From Erythrobacter sp. (GTDB lineage Bacteria; Pseudomonadota; Alphaproteobacteria; Sphingomonadales; Sphingomonadaceae): 58,538 nt of DNA. Positions 28,350 to 37,761 of the stretch are shown here, piece by piece (position 1 is the stretch's first letter; every line of letters begins with the position of its first letter). The position numbers and the translations under genes were made by a program. The DNA lies in contig NZOF01000056.1 in NCBI GenBank assembly GCA_002695185.1, positions 1-58,538 on the forward strand. The letters are read 5' to 3'. Under the pieces are notes generated by a model. It did no database searches. It worked only from the letters and a program-made list of their open reading frames with translations, and was not told the origin of the DNA.

Positions 28350-28727
28350 ATGGGCATTTTCAGCAGCATCAAGGACGCTATTTTCGGGAAGGAAGCTAAA
28401 GCCAAAACGCCTCCGGTCCAGACCAAGACAGGGAATGCGTGGGCCGATGCGCCTGTCACCCAGCCCCACGCAACTCCCGTTGTCGATGTTGAAAACAGCC
28501 TCGATTCCATGCCGGGTGCCGATCGCCTGAACTGGCGGACATCAATTGTCGATCTGATGAAGTTGATCGGGGTCGATTCCTCTTACGAAAACCGCAAGGC
28601 CCTTGCTCAGGAACTGGGCCGCCCGGAATACTCTGGTAGTGCCGAAGACAATGTCTGGTTGCACAAACGCACCATGCGCGAATTGTCCGCCAATGGTGGC
28701 AAGGTCCCGGCGGAATTTCTCGATTGA
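28350..28727 (+). CDS. DUF3597 domain-containing protein
   Basis: 125 residues, recognised by MGIFSSIKDAIFG at the start and the family core LNWRTSIVDLMKLIGVDSS with VWLHKRTMRELSANGGKVPA at the end. Soluble. Function unknown, though the family is often found near stress genes and in general-stress regulons (my recollection). GGAG lies 9 nt upstream of ATG 28350; the 14 in-frame codons before it are dropped. Preceded by an EcfG-like promoter. Confidence 0.88.
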   Translation: MGIFSSIKDAIFGKEAKAKTPPVQTKTGNAWADAPVTQPHATPVVDVENSLDSMPGADRLNWRTSIVDLMKLIGVDSSYENRKALAQELGRPEYSGSAEDNVWLHKRTMRELSANGGKVPAEFLD

Positions 28728-28743
28728 TTTGACTTGGTTTTGT

Positions 28744-28768
28744 GAGGAGCGCACATGCTCCTCGCATG
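28744..28768 (+). promoter_or_regulatory. SD-hairpin and four-codon minicistron before the DUF885 gene
   Basis: GAGGAGC (28744-28750) and GCTCCTC (28757-28763) form a stem that hides the Shine-Dalgarno sequence. The loop contains ATG 28755, which with GAGGAG five bases upstream reads ATG-CTC-CTC-GCA-TGA; its TGA overlaps the DUF885 ATG at 28766. This looks like a leader with coupled translation. Confidence 0.4.
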
Positions 28769-30604
28769 ACCACACCGACATTTAATGCCACCCGCCGCCA
28801 ACTTCTTGCAGGTCTTGGCGCGTCGACTGCTCTTACCCTCGGCGGATGCGCCACTCTCCCCAGGGGAGCCAGCTCCCAGTCGGTAGACCACCTGCTTGAA
28901 AGCGTCGCTTACAATTTACTTCAGCATGAACCTGAGCGCGCCACTGGACTTGGCGTCGACACGGGCGAACATGCGGCGCTCAGAAGCAAACTGGAAGATC
29001 AGTCGCCCGCCGGACAGCGGGCCTATGCCGCTACGCTCAAGCAAGATCTGGCGCGCGTTAGTGCATTCCCGCGCGATGGTCTCGATAGCACCAGCATAAC
29101 CAATCTGGAGGTCATACAAAGCGCCTATCAACTAGCCTTGGATGGCTTTGCCCTGCCTTATGGTGACACACCAGTAGGCAACTGGCGTACGGCGCCTTAT
29201 GTCGTAATTCAGAATGTCGGTGAATATATCGGCTTACCCCGCTTCATGCAGTCGACACACATGGTCGGAAGCATGGCAGATGCAGACGCCTATGTTGAGC
29301 GCCTCCAGCAGGCTCCCGCCACTTTCGACGGCGAACTCGCGCGGATACAATCGGCTCGTGGCATGGGCGTGGTTCCGCCGGATTTTCTGCTCGACAAGAC
29401 CATCCGGCAGATGGAACAAACCATCGAGAGTGCAGGGAAGGGAGAGCTTTTTGCTGCTGACCTGCGCGCGAAACTTGTGGCCAAAGGTCTCCCCGAAACT
29501 CGGGCTGACCAGGCACTTGCGCTTGAACAGGGCCCAATCGCGGAGGCCCTCGGCCGCCAGCTTGCGGAACTCAAGGCCGAACGCGCTGTCGCAACCTCGG
29601 CACCGGGCATTTTCGCGCGGCCCTATGGCGATGAATTTTATGCTTGGGCATTGCGCAACAGCACGACCACCACTTTAAGCCCCGATGAAGTCCACCAGCA
29701 GGGACTTGAAGAACTCGAAGCCCTTCATGCGCGCATGGACCCGATATTGCGTAAGATCGGCTACACCGACGGCAGCGTCGGTGCTCGCATGAGCGCGCTG
29801 GCCGAAGACCCACGCTATCAATTCGCTGACGGCGATGCTGGCCGCGAGCAGATCATGGAATTCATCGAAGAGCGCGTTGACTGGATTCGCGCCCAGATGC
29901 CCCGCGCCTTCAACACTCTGGTGGATCCCAATCTCGAAGTCGTGCGCATTCCGGTAGCCGAAGAGGCTGGCGCCCCAGGCGCTTACGGGGGTGCAGGGAG
30001 CAAGGACGGGACAATTCCAGGGCGTTTCTGGATCAACCTCCGCACCACCGATCTGCACCGCAAATATGACCTTGCAGATCTTACCTATCACGAGACTATT
30101 CCCGGTCATGTCTGGGAAGGCGAATATTCCAACCGCTTACCGCTCATTCGTTCGGTACTGGCCTTCAACCCGTTCAGCGAAGGCTGGGCTCTCTACGGCG
30201 AACAGCTTGCGGATGAGTTGGGAGCCTATGACGGTTTCGAGGTGGGGCAGCTTGGCTATCTGCAGTCCCTCGCCTTCCGCGCCTGCCGCATGGTCGTGGA
30301 TACAGGCCTCCACTCCAAGGGGTGGAGCCGGGAGCAGGGCCGCCAGTTCTTCATCGAGCGCAACGGTTCGAAACCGGAGGAAGTGCAAAGCGAAGTGGAC
30401 CGATATTGCAGTTGGCCGGGCCAGGCGACCGGTTACAAACTCGGCCACAGCCGTATTGTTGCCCAACGGGAACGGGCGCAGGCGGCCTTGGGCAGCGCTT
30501 ACGATTTCAAAGCCTTTAATGATGCCGTCGTCTTGGGCGGCAATGCACCAATGGATGTAATGGAGCACAATATCGGAAAATATATCTCTCAAGCAAAGAG
30601 CTGA
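28766..30604 (+). CDS. DUF885 family secreted lipoprotein, putative metallopeptidase
   Basis: 612 residues. Tat-like lipoprotein signal: TRRQLLAGLGASTALTLGGC, Cys about 27. The DUF885 core has the metal-binding-like TYHETIPGHVWEG (H-E-x3-H) and downstream NPFSEGWALYGEQLADELG (Glu ligand), the layout of gluzincin peptidases, and R..IVAQRERAQAALG near the end. Probably a periplasmic zinc peptidase of unknown specificity. ATG 28766 is taken; GTG 28742 adds eight poorly convincing residues. It neighbours another zinc-peptidase-like secreted protein. Confidence 0.87.
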   Translation: MTTPTFNATRRQLLAGLGASTALTLGGCATLPRGASSQSVDHLLESVAYNLLQHEPERATGLGVDTGEHAALRSKLEDQSPAGQRAYAATLKQDLARVSAFPRDGLDSTSITNLEVIQSAYQLALDGFALPYGDTPVGNWRTAPYVVIQNVGEYIGLPRFMQSTHMVGSMADADAYVERLQQAPATFDGELARIQSARGMGVVPPDFLLDKTIRQMEQTIESAGKGELFAADLRAKLVAKGLPETRADQALALEQGPIAEALGRQLAELKAERAVATSAPGIFARPYGDEFYAWALRNSTTTTLSPDEVHQQGLEELEALHARMDPILRKIGYTDGSVGARMSALAEDPRYQFADGDAGREQIMEFIEERVDWIRAQMPRAFNTLVDPNLEVVRIPVAEEAGAPGAYGGAGSKDGTIPGRFWINLRTTDLHRKYDLADLTYHETIPGHVWEGEYSNRLPLIRSVLAFNPFSEGWALYGEQLADELGAYDGFEVGQLGYLQSLAFRACRMVVDTGLHSKGWSREQGRQFFIERNGSKPEEVQSEVDRYCSWPGQATGYKLGHSRIVAQRERAQAALGSAYDFKAFNDAVVLGGNAPMDVMEHNIGKYISQAKS

Positions 30605-30662
30605 TTACTCTTTAAGTTTTTTTCGGACTTGATAAATCCGGAAGAAACAACGGGGGTTGAAC

Positions 30663-32222
30663 GTGCGGGGTAAGCTCTTTCTTCTGGCGACGCTTTTTAT
30701 CTTTGCGTCACCGGTGCAGGCCAAATGGCATCGCGCCAGTAGCGAACATTTCGTTATCTATGCCGATGACAGCGAAGATGATGTCCGGGAGTTTGCGGAG
30801 AACCTGGAAAAATACCACGCCGCAATGGAAGTGGTGACGGGAAGAGAGGTAGCTACACCTAGCCCCTCAAACCGCGTCACCATTTTCGCTGTGGGAAGCC
30901 AGCGTGATATTCGCAGGCTTGCAGGTTCCGTCGAAGATAATGTTGCAGGTTTCTATGTGCCACGCGCCGGCGCTTCACGCGCATTTGTCCAAGATATTCG
31001 AAACAAGAGCGGGTATCCGGATTTCTCTACCGTGGTTTTGCTCCACGAGTATGCCCATCACTTCCTTATTTCCTCATCGCGATATGCGATGCCGCGGTGG
31101 CTGAGCGAAGGCGCCGCAGAATTCTTAGCGTCGGCTAGTTTCGGTCGCGACGGCTCCGTCCAAATCGGGCGGCCCGCGATGCACCGCGCCGGAGAACTCG
31201 CTTATGCAGACGATGTTTCGGTCGAAGAGCTCCTCGATCCAGACCTATACGAAAAACGACGCGGAAACCGGCAGGATGCTTTTTACGGCATGAGTTGGGC
31301 TCTCTATCATTATCTGTCTTTCGAAGAATCACGTCGAGGCCAACTGACACAGTATTGGCAACTAATCAGGGAGGGACAATCATCGATCGACGCCGCCGAG
31401 AACGCTTTCGGTGATATTAAAGTGCTCGACCGCGAGATTTCCCGATATCTCCGAAAAAGCAGGATGTTTAGCTACAACCTCAAGCCCGACATGATTTCGT
31501 ATGGCCCCATCTCGATCGAGGAGTTGCCCGAAGGCGAAGCAGAAATGATGGAAGTGCGCATGAAATCGCAGCGGGGCGTCAATCGTGAACAAGCGCTGAA
31601 ACTGGTCATCGAAGCGCGAGACGTAGCTGAGAGATATCCTGCCGATCCAGGAGTCCTTGCCGCACTTGCCGAGGCTGAATTCGACGCGGGGAATGATGAT
31701 GCAGCGATAGCCGCTGCCGATGCCGCGATTGCGATCGATCCATCGCGTCCCAATGCCTATGTCCAGAAGGGGTTCGCTTTATTTCGAAAAGCTGCGGAGG
31801 CCGATGATGGAGAGGCAGGCTACAGAGAAGCCATGAGGCCATTCTCGGCACTCAATAAGATCGAGAATGATCACCCGCTTCCTCTTATCTTCTATTATCG
31901 CAGCTTTGTGGCTCGCGGGGTCCCCCCAACCGAGCAGGCCAGGGCAGCACTCGAACGAGCTTCGGAGCTATCGCCTTTCGATCAAGGTCTCGGTGTAAAT
32001 GCCGGGATAATGCTTGCTGGCGAGGGAAAGATCGCGCTGGCGCGCCAGACCTTAATGCCCGTAGCTTCAAGCCCCCATATCGGATCCCTTGGTGAATTAG
32101 CACGCGATACACTGGAGGCGCTAAAGAGCGCAGAAGAAGGCGTCGCATGGACCCCGGCGAACTGGAATCCCTTCGAATCCACATTCATGAATGACGAAGA
32201 GGCTGTGGCCCCGAGCAGTTGA
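30663..32222 (+). CDS. Secreted zinc metalloprotease-like protein with TPR repeats
   Basis: About 519 residues. Signal peptide (start GTG 30663, RGKLFLLATLFIFASPVQA, cut before KWHR). An N-terminal 100-residue domain begins WHRASSEHFVIYADDSED; then the zinc signature VVLLHEYAHHFLI (H-E-x2-H) with LSEGAAEFLA downstream as the third-ligand Glu region. The second half has TPR-like helix pairs (VLAALAEAEFDAGNDDAAIA, AAIAIDPSRPNAYVQKGFAL). Related to DUF1570-type proteins. TTG 30657 is a less likely start because GGGGG lies too close to it. Confidence 0.85.
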   Translation: MRGKLFLLATLFIFASPVQAKWHRASSEHFVIYADDSEDDVREFAENLEKYHAAMEVVTGREVATPSPSNRVTIFAVGSQRDIRRLAGSVEDNVAGFYVPRAGASRAFVQDIRNKSGYPDFSTVVLLHEYAHHFLISSSRYAMPRWLSEGAAEFLASASFGRDGSVQIGRPAMHRAGELAYADDVSVEELLDPDLYEKRRGNRQDAFYGMSWALYHYLSFEESRRGQLTQYWQLIREGQSSIDAAENAFGDIKVLDREISRYLRKSRMFSYNLKPDMISYGPISIEELPEGEAEMMEVRMKSQRGVNREQALKLVIEARDVAERYPADPGVLAALAEAEFDAGNDDAAIAAADAAIAIDPSRPNAYVQKGFALFRKAAEADDGEAGYREAMRPFSALNKIENDHPLPLIFYYRSFVARGVPPTEQARAALERASELSPFDQGLGVNAGIMLAGEGKIALARQTLMPVASSPHIGSLGELARDTLEALKSAEEGVAWTPANWNPFESTFMNDEEAVAPSS

Positions 32223-32225
32223 AGT

Positions 32226-33047
32226 TTACCGAACCTCACCTTCGGTTTCGACCAGACTGATCTCGAACAGCGTTGGCCAGAGTTTGCCCGTTACAAACAG
32301 TCTGCGGTTCGCCGGATCCCAGGCGATGCCGTTCAAGACAGCGTCGCCCTCTGAATTAGGTATAGCCTGCACGACTGACCGAAGATCGATGAGCTTCCTC
32401 ACCACGCCATCAGCAGGATCGATAGCGACGATGAACGGTGACATCCAAACATTGGCAAACACCAGACCATCGATCATCTCCAACTCATTAAGCCGCCTCA
32501 GCGGCCGTCCATTGAGCGTGACCTCTACACTTCTACGCACTGCATAGGTTTCGGGATCGAGTATACGCAAAAGAGCGCTGCCGTCGGAATGGATCAGGCC
32601 TTCAGGAGAGGATGTAAGGCCCCAGCCTTCCAGCGGATAGTCCGAATACGTGGAAACATGTTCAAGTGTATCGGCATTCCAGCGGTGGATCGCGCCGTTA
32701 CGCCAGGTAAGACTGACAAACTCGTTCTTCCACAGAGCCAAGCCTTCACCGAATTGTTCGCTCGGGATCGCGCTTTCGGCAAGCGCCTTACCTGTGGCGA
32801 GATCGACCTTGCGCACGACCGACCGACCTTCCTGTCCCGTACTTTCGAACAAAGCGCCATCGTGCCACACTAGTCCCTGTGTGAACGCTTGTTTGTCATG
32901 CGGATAATGAGCGACTATATCGGCAGTGTAGACAGTCGGCCCAGAATATGGTGCCTCCGCGAGACTCGTCGATGGCTCCTGTGCCGTAGCCGCAGAAGGC
33001 ACTGCGAGCGCAAACAGCAGAGAAGGTAGTGTCTTACGAAACAGCAT
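32226..33047 (-). CDS. Glutaminyl-peptide cyclotransferase (plant-type)
   Basis: 273 residues. Signal peptide (MLFRKTLPSLLFALAVPSAA, cut near TAQEP), then the five-bladed propeller of the Glu_cyclase_2 family: HYPHDKQAFTQGLVWHDG, ESTGQEGRSVV, FGEGLALWKN, WRNGAIHRW, GWGLTSSPEGLIHSDGSA, LNELEMIDGLVFANVW and LNGIAWDP. It forms N-terminal pyroglutamate on exported proteins in the periplasm. Tail to tail with the TPR peptidase, 3 nt apart. Confidence 0.93.
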   Translation of the reverse strand: MLFRKTLPSLLFALAVPSAATAQEPSTSLAEAPYSGPTVYTADIVAHYPHDKQAFTQGLVWHDGALFESTGQEGRSVVRKVDLATGKALAESAIPSEQFGEGLALWKNEFVSLTWRNGAIHRWNADTLEHVSTYSDYPLEGWGLTSSPEGLIHSDGSALLRILDPETYAVRRSVEVTLNGRPLRRLNELEMIDGLVFANVWMSPFIVAIDPADGVVRKLIDLRSVVQAIPNSEGDAVLNGIAWDPANRRLFVTGKLWPTLFEISLVETEGEVR

Positions 33048-33146
33048 CGAGGGAAGATGTGCCTTTTTAAATCTTGCCGCAAGCTGAAGCTAGCAAGACG
33101 AGTTGGCGTCGGGGGTAGAAACCACCTTCTATGCGCGATGCCGAAA

Positions 33147-33184
33147 TTAAAACCCCCGGTCCACACCTAAGTATGGCCGGGGGT
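33147..33184 (-). terminator. Rho-independent terminator of pckA
   Basis: On the minus strand ACCCCCGG pairs with CCGGGGGT around an 18-nt loop, followed by TTTTAAT. It begins 39 nt after the pckA stop. Confidence 0.8.
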
Positions 33185-33222
33185 CTCCTCTCCAACTGTG
33201 TGCCCGCAAGCAGGTTATCAGG

Positions 33223-34812
33223 TCAGGCGGCTGCAGGGGCCGCGTCGCGCACACCTTGATCGACGTGGGCGGCAAACGGTTCGAAATTATCTACAAACAG
33301 GTGAACCAGCTTCGTCGCTGTGCGATCGTATTCTTCCTTGTCGTCCCAAGTGGAACGCGGGTCAAGGATTTCGCTATCGACGCCGGGCACGCTCACTGGA
33401 ACTTCAAACCCGAAATTAGGATCCTTGCGGAACTCCGCGTCATTAAGCGAACCGTCGAGAGCGGCATTGAGGAGCGCACGGGTCGCCTTGATCGGCATCC
33501 GGCTTCCAGTACCGTATTTCCCGCCAGTCCAGCCGGTATTGACCAGCCAACATTGGGCCCCGCCTTCTGCAATGCGTTTTATCAGCAGGTTTCCGTACAC
33601 ACTTGGGTGGCGCGGCATGAAAGGTGCCCCAAAGCAGGTCGAGAAAGTCGCCTCTGGCTCGGTGACTCCGATTTCCGTCCCGGCGACCTTGGCCGTGTAG
33701 CCGGACAGAAAATGATACATTGCCTGATCCGGCGTCAGACGCGCAATCGGGGGCAGAACCCCAAAAGCATCTGCGGTAAGCATGATAACATTACTTGGGG
33801 GCGGCCCCATGTTCTTGTCGGACGTATTCGGGATCGACGAGAGCGGATAGGCACCGCGCGTATTCTCCGCGAGGCTGTTGTCGTCGAGATCAATCTCGCC
33901 GTTCTCGTCCATCACCACGTTTTCGAGAACAGTGCCTTCCATCTTGGTAGTGGCATAGATTTCCGGTTCGGCTTCCGGGTTCAGACGGATCATCTTGGCG
34001 TAACAACCGCCCTCGAAATTGAAGACCGCCGTGTCGGACCAGCCATGTTCGTCATCGCCGATCAGCGTTCGGCTAGCGTCGGCGGACAGTGTGGTTTTAC
34101 CGGTACCAGATAGACCGAAGAACACCGCGCTCTTGCCATCGGGGCCAATATTCGCCGAGCAATGCATAGGCATCACGCCCTTAGGTGGCAAAAGGTAGTT
34201 GAGAACACCGAAAACGCTCTTCTTCATCTCGCCGGCATATTTGGTACCGCCAATAAGGATCAGCTTCTCTTCGAGATTCACTGCAATCACGGTCTCGCTG
34301 CGGCAGCCGTGACGTTCCGGATCGGCAGTGAAGCTGGGGAGATCGATGATCGTATATTCCGGGGTGAAGCTGGCAAGTTCCTGTGCCGTCGGGCGGACCA
34401 GCAAGGTCCGGATGAACTGGTTATGCCACGCAAGTTCGTTGATGACGCGCACATTCACTCGGTATTCCGGTTGCGAGCCGCCAAAGAGGTCGGCCACGAA
34501 AAGATCGCTCTTCTCGGCAACCGCTTTCATGAAGTCTTCCTTCAGCGCCGCAAAATGTTCGGGCTTCATCGATGCATTATTGTCCCACCACACCGTGTCC
34601 TCTGTTTCGGCGTTGCGGACGATAAACTTGTCCTTGGCGCTGCGCCCCGTGTGCTTCCCCGTCTCCACTACCAGCGGCCCATGCTTGGCACGGCGCCCCT
34701 CGCCCCGCTCGAGCGCGGAGGCAGTCAATTGCTCCGAGGTCAGGTTGGGGTGAATGTTGGCGGCGGTCTCGATGCCCTGCGCGGCAAGCGAGTGGGAAAG
34801 CTCGGTGGTCAC
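33223..34812 (-). CDS. pckA: Phosphoenolpyruvate carboxykinase (ATP)
   Basis: 529 residues, normal length. It converts oxaloacetate to PEP with ATP, the first gluconeogenic step. Kinase-1a P-loop [13 protein letters not shown] near residue 240; the substrate signature [12 protein letters not shown] precedes it and DDEHGWSD follows; [10 protein letters not shown] and [10 protein letters not shown] lie further on. Divergent from chvI; this adjacency is conserved in alphaproteobacteria, where ChvI can influence pckA. The 180-nt leader contains a small stem-loop at 34858-34875. Confidence 0.97.
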   Translation of the reverse strand: MTTELSHSLAAQGIETAANIHPNLTSEQLTASALERGEGRRAKHGPLVVETGKHTGRSAKDKFIVRNAETEDTVWWDNNASMKPEHFAALKEDFMKAVAEKSDLFVADLFGGSQPEYRVNVRVINELAWHNQFIRTLLVRPTAQELASFTPEYTIIDLPSFTADPERHGCRSETVIAVNLEEKLILIGGTKYAGEMKKSVFGVLNYLLPPKGVMPMHCSANIGPDGKSAVFFGLSGTGKTTLSADASRTLIGDDEHGWSDTAVFNFEGGCYAKMIRLNPEAEPEIYATTKMEGTVLENVVMDENGEIDLDDNSLAENTRGAYPLSSIPNTSDKNMGPPPSNVIMLTADAFGVLPPIARLTPDQAMYHFLSGYTAKVAGTEIGVTEPEATFSTCFGAPFMPRHPSVYGNLLIKRIAEGGAQCWLVNTGWTGGKYGTGSRMPIKATRALLNAALDGSLNDAEFRKDPNFGFEVPVSVPGVDSEILDPRSTWDDKEEYDRTATKLVHLFVDNFEPFAAHVDQGVRDAAPAAA

Positions 34813-34857
34813 TGAATTCTCCGGCGCAAAAGAGGCGGTAACGTAACGGGACTCGTC

Positions 34858-34875
34858 GGCGCATACGAATGCGCC
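34858..34875. other. Inverted repeat in the pckA/chvI gap
   Basis: GGCGCAT and ATGCGCC around ACGA, 46 nt upstream of the pckA start. It may be an operator or a leader hairpin; no U-run follows, so not a terminator. The rest of the gap (34813-34995) shows no ORF or clear promoter that I can defend. Confidence 0.35.
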
Positions 34876-34995
34876 GCTCTTGCCGCTGCCATTACGCGCC
34901 GATCATGCGAACGTCAAATCGCATCCGATAGAATTCGCTGGCGATTGAATGGAGCGCGTTGTCTTGCCCCTGCAACTGCGTTAACCGCAGCAATT

Positions 34996-35745
34996 ATGCA
35001 AAATGTAGCCGGACAGGGTACGCCCCCTCAGGAAGACGATCGCACGGTCATCGCGCTGGTCGACGACGATCGCAATATTCTCACCACCGTATCGATCGCG
35101 CTACAGGCGGAAGGATTCGCAACCCGCGTATACTCGGACGGTGAGGCTGCGCTCTCCGCATTGCTGGGAAACCCGCCAGACCTTGCCATTTTCGACATTA
35201 AGATGCCCAAGATGGACGGAATGGAACTGCTTCGGCGATTGCGTGAACAATCTCCTCTGCCGGTTATTTTCCTCACGAGTAAGGATGACGAGCAGGACGA
35301 AGAGGCCGGTCTTCAGATGGGCGCGGACGACTATATCGCCAAACCGTTCAGCCTGCGCCTTTTGCTTGCCCGTATCCGCACTATCCTGCGGCGTTCCGAC
35401 GCCCGGCGGCCTATGCCTGTCGACCCGGGTGAAAAGCCCGCGGAAATCATTGAGCGCGGCCGGCTGCGGATGGATCCTGCCCGCCATCACGTGACTTGGG
35501 ACGAGAAACCGGTCTCGCTCACCGTGACGGAATTTCTGTTGCTCGAGGCGCTAGCCGCACATCCAGGCGTAATAAAGAGCCGCAATCAATTGATGGACGC
35601 TGCCTATCCAGACGACGTCTTTGTCGATGATCGCACGGTAGACAGCCATATCAAGCGCATGCGCCGCAAGTTTCGCAGCGTTGATGACGAATTCTCCGCC
35701 ATCGAAACTTTATACGGCGCGGGCTATAGCTTCAGCGATGGCTGA
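34996..35745 (+). CDS. chvI: Response regulator ChvI
   Basis: 249 residues. OmpR/PhoB class: receiver with acidic pocket LVDDDRN, phospho-acceptor D67 in [13 protein letters not shown], and LTSKDDE and IAKPFS further on; C-terminal winged helix with [26 protein letters not shown] and [10 protein letters not shown]. The ChvI family controls envelope, acid stress and central metabolism genes. ATG 34996 begins the receiver lead; upstream in-frame residues are dropped. Its stop overlaps chvG by 8 nt. Confidence 0.95.
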   Translation: MQNVAGQGTPPQEDDRTVIALVDDDRNILTTVSIALQAEGFATRVYSDGEAALSALLGNPPDLAIFDIKMPKMDGMELLRRLREQSPLPVIFLTSKDDEQDEEAGLQMGADDYIAKPFSLRLLLARIRTILRRSDARRPMPVDPGEKPAEIIERGRLRMDPARHHVTWDEKPVSLTVTEFLLLEALAAHPGVIKSRNQLMDAAYPDDVFVDDRTVDSHIKRMRRKFRSVDDEFSAIETLYGAGYSFSDG

Positions 35746-37306
35746 ACGGAAAAGCGTCCTTCGGGGCGATCCAAGGCTGGACAAGCTGCGCTGGTCGCGG
35801 CGATTGACGCTCACCAGCCGTATTCTATTTGTGAATGTATTGCCGCTCGTCCTGCTGGGCGGTGGTGTCCTTTATCTTGACAGTTACCGAACCCAACTCC
35901 TCGACGAGCGGTTCAAACTGGCATTGGTCGAGGCCCAAATCACGGCTGAGGCTCTCGCGGGCGCTACACCACAGCGTCAAGAAGCCCTGCTGATCCAGAT
36001 CGGTAAAGAGCAGAGGCTCCGCATCAGGGTCTATGGGCCTGAAGGCAATCTGGAATCCGACAGCTTCCAGCTCGCGCCCCCAAGCTTCGAGCTTCCCGAC
36101 CCGGCGGATGTAGACCAGACCGATTTTGCTCTGCGCACGGATCGTTGGTTCGATCGCGTGGTTGGCGCCCCCGCCCTGCCCGACTATCGCGAACCCGCCT
36201 CCGACAGCGTTGAAGCATGGCCAGAACTGGTTCGTGCCCGCGAGGAAAGCCTGACGCAGATCGTGTTGCGCGATGCGCCAGATGGCACCCATGTCATCAA
36301 CGCCGCAGCGCCAGTTGGGCTCGATGGCGATACCTTGCTGATTACGCGCAACCCTGTCGATATCACACAGAGCGTCCGCGAAGCGCGCACCACGGTAGCC
36401 ATGATCGTGTTGCTGTTCCTGCTCGTTTCAACTTTACTGAGTTTCTTTCTCGCACAAACAATCGTGCGGCCTTTGCGCGAACTGGTGCAGGCCGCCGTGC
36501 GCGTGCGCCAAGGTCGTGATCGCCAGGTAGAGGTTCCCCGCCTCCCCGACCGGCGGGACGAGATCGGCATGCTGGCCAGGGCCGTATCAGATATGACCGC
36601 CGCCCTGCGACACCGGATAGACGCGGTTGAAAGTTTTGCTGCCGACGTGGCGCACGAAATTAAGAACCCGCTAGCGAGTCTTCGCAGCGCAACCGAATCG
36701 CTGGGAAAGGTCGAGGATCCCGAACTGCGGCGCCAACTGCTCGATATTGCGGTACATGACGTGCGCCGCATCGACCGTCTGGTAACGGAGATTTCAGATG
36801 CTAGCCGTATAGATGCTGAAATGTCGCGTACGGAATTCGAGCGGGTGGACATGGCGGAATTGCTGCGCAATGTTGCCGCTAGCCGTGAAGAGCGCGGCGA
36901 AAACGAGGGGCGCATAGTCAACGTGTCCGCCGCCGAAAGCGGACTGGTCGTCAACGGCGTCGGGATTCGGCTGGAACGTATCATGGAGAATCTGCTCGAC
37001 AACGCCGTTTCATTCTCGCCTGTGGGTGGCTCTATTGACGCAAGCCTAAACCGGCGCGAAGGGCGCGTTATCCTGACAGTGTGCGACGAAGGCCCGGGCA
37101 TCCCGGAGGAGAAGCGAGAAAAAGTGTTCCAACGTTTTCATTCGGATCGCCCTGAAAGCGAGGATTTCGGCAACCATTCCGGGCTTGGTCTCGCGATCGG
37201 TCGGACAATTGCCGAAGCGCATGAGGGAACACTTCATGTTGAGAACCGCGCCGACGCCAAGAACGGCGCATGCTTCGTCCTGAACCTCCCGGCCTTGGCC
37301 AAATGA
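35738..37306 (+). CDS. chvG: Sensor histidine kinase ChvG
   Basis: 522 residues. TM1 about 28-46 ([18 protein letters not shown]), a 190-residue periplasmic sensor, TM2 about 238-260 ([20 protein letters not shown]), HAMP ([18 protein letters not shown]), H-box [19 protein letters not shown], and ATPase N-box [12 protein letters not shown] with GPGIPEE and [11 protein letters not shown]. It phosphorylates ChvI. The start overlaps chvI and the stop overlaps hprK (ATGA), so these are tightly coupled. Confidence 0.95.
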   Translation: MAERKSVLRGDPRLDKLRWSRRLTLTSRILFVNVLPLVLLGGGVLYLDSYRTQLLDERFKLALVEAQITAEALAGATPQRQEALLIQIGKEQRLRIRVYGPEGNLESDSFQLAPPSFELPDPADVDQTDFALRTDRWFDRVVGAPALPDYREPASDSVEAWPELVRAREESLTQIVLRDAPDGTHVINAAAPVGLDGDTLLITRNPVDITQSVREARTTVAMIVLLFLLVSTLLSFFLAQTIVRPLRELVQAAVRVRQGRDRQVEVPRLPDRRDEIGMLARAVSDMTAALRHRIDAVESFAADVAHEIKNPLASLRSATESLGKVEDPELRRQLLDIAVHDVRRIDRLVTEISDASRIDAEMSRTEFERVDMAELLRNVAASREERGENEGRIVNVSAAESGLVVNGVGIRLERIMENLLDNAVSFSPVGGSIDASLNRREGRVILTVCDEGPGIPEEKREKVFQRFHSDRPESEDFGNHSGLGLAIGRTIAEAHEGTLHVENRADAKNGACFVLNLPALAK

Positions 37307-37761
37307 AGACTAAACTCCCTAATGTTACGGCCGTCTCTATCGATGGTCGCGGGCTGCTGATTGCGGGTGAGCCGGGCGCTGGTAAATCCTCGCTGGCTCT
37401 TGCCCTGATTGATCGCGGCGCCACGCTGATCGGTGACGATGGACTCATCATCGATGATGAAGACGGCTTTCCCCTCGCCTGCCCGCCAAAGACTACACGC
37501 GGTCTGCTGGAAGTTCGCAATGTCGGACTGGTTGAATTTACGCCAAGCGAGGCACCCGTTTCGCTGGTGCTGCAGCTTACTACCCTTGCTCCGCGCTACC
37601 CTATGGAACTCGCCACCACTAATCTCGGTGGAACAGCGGTTCCGGTCCTCCTGTTTCGCCCCGGCGATGCGACGCAGGCTTTGCGTGCGGAATTCGCGCT
37701 CGGCAAGCACGGGCTCCCGCTGCCCGAAACTCTCAACTCTTTCGACGAAGTCGAGCAGTGA
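37303..37761 (+). CDS. hprK: HPr kinase/phosphorylase, short alphaproteobacterial form
   Basis: 152 residues, only the catalytic C-domain of HprK, as is usual in alphaproteobacteria. P-loop GEPGAGKSSLALALIDRG near residue 22-39, the acid/base region DDGLIIDDEDG, and LEVRNVGLVEF with conserved capping loop. It phosphorylates or dephosphorylates the regulatory Ser of HPr. Stop overlaps rapZ start (GTGA) and it follows chvG without a gap. Confidence 0.95.
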   Translation: MKTKLPNVTAVSIDGRGLLIAGEPGAGKSSLALALIDRGATLIGDDGLIIDDEDGFPLACPPKTTRGLLEVRNVGLVEFTPSEAPVSLVLQLTTLAPRYPMELATTNLGGTAVPVLLFRPGDATQALRAEFALGKHGLPLPETLNSFDEVEQ

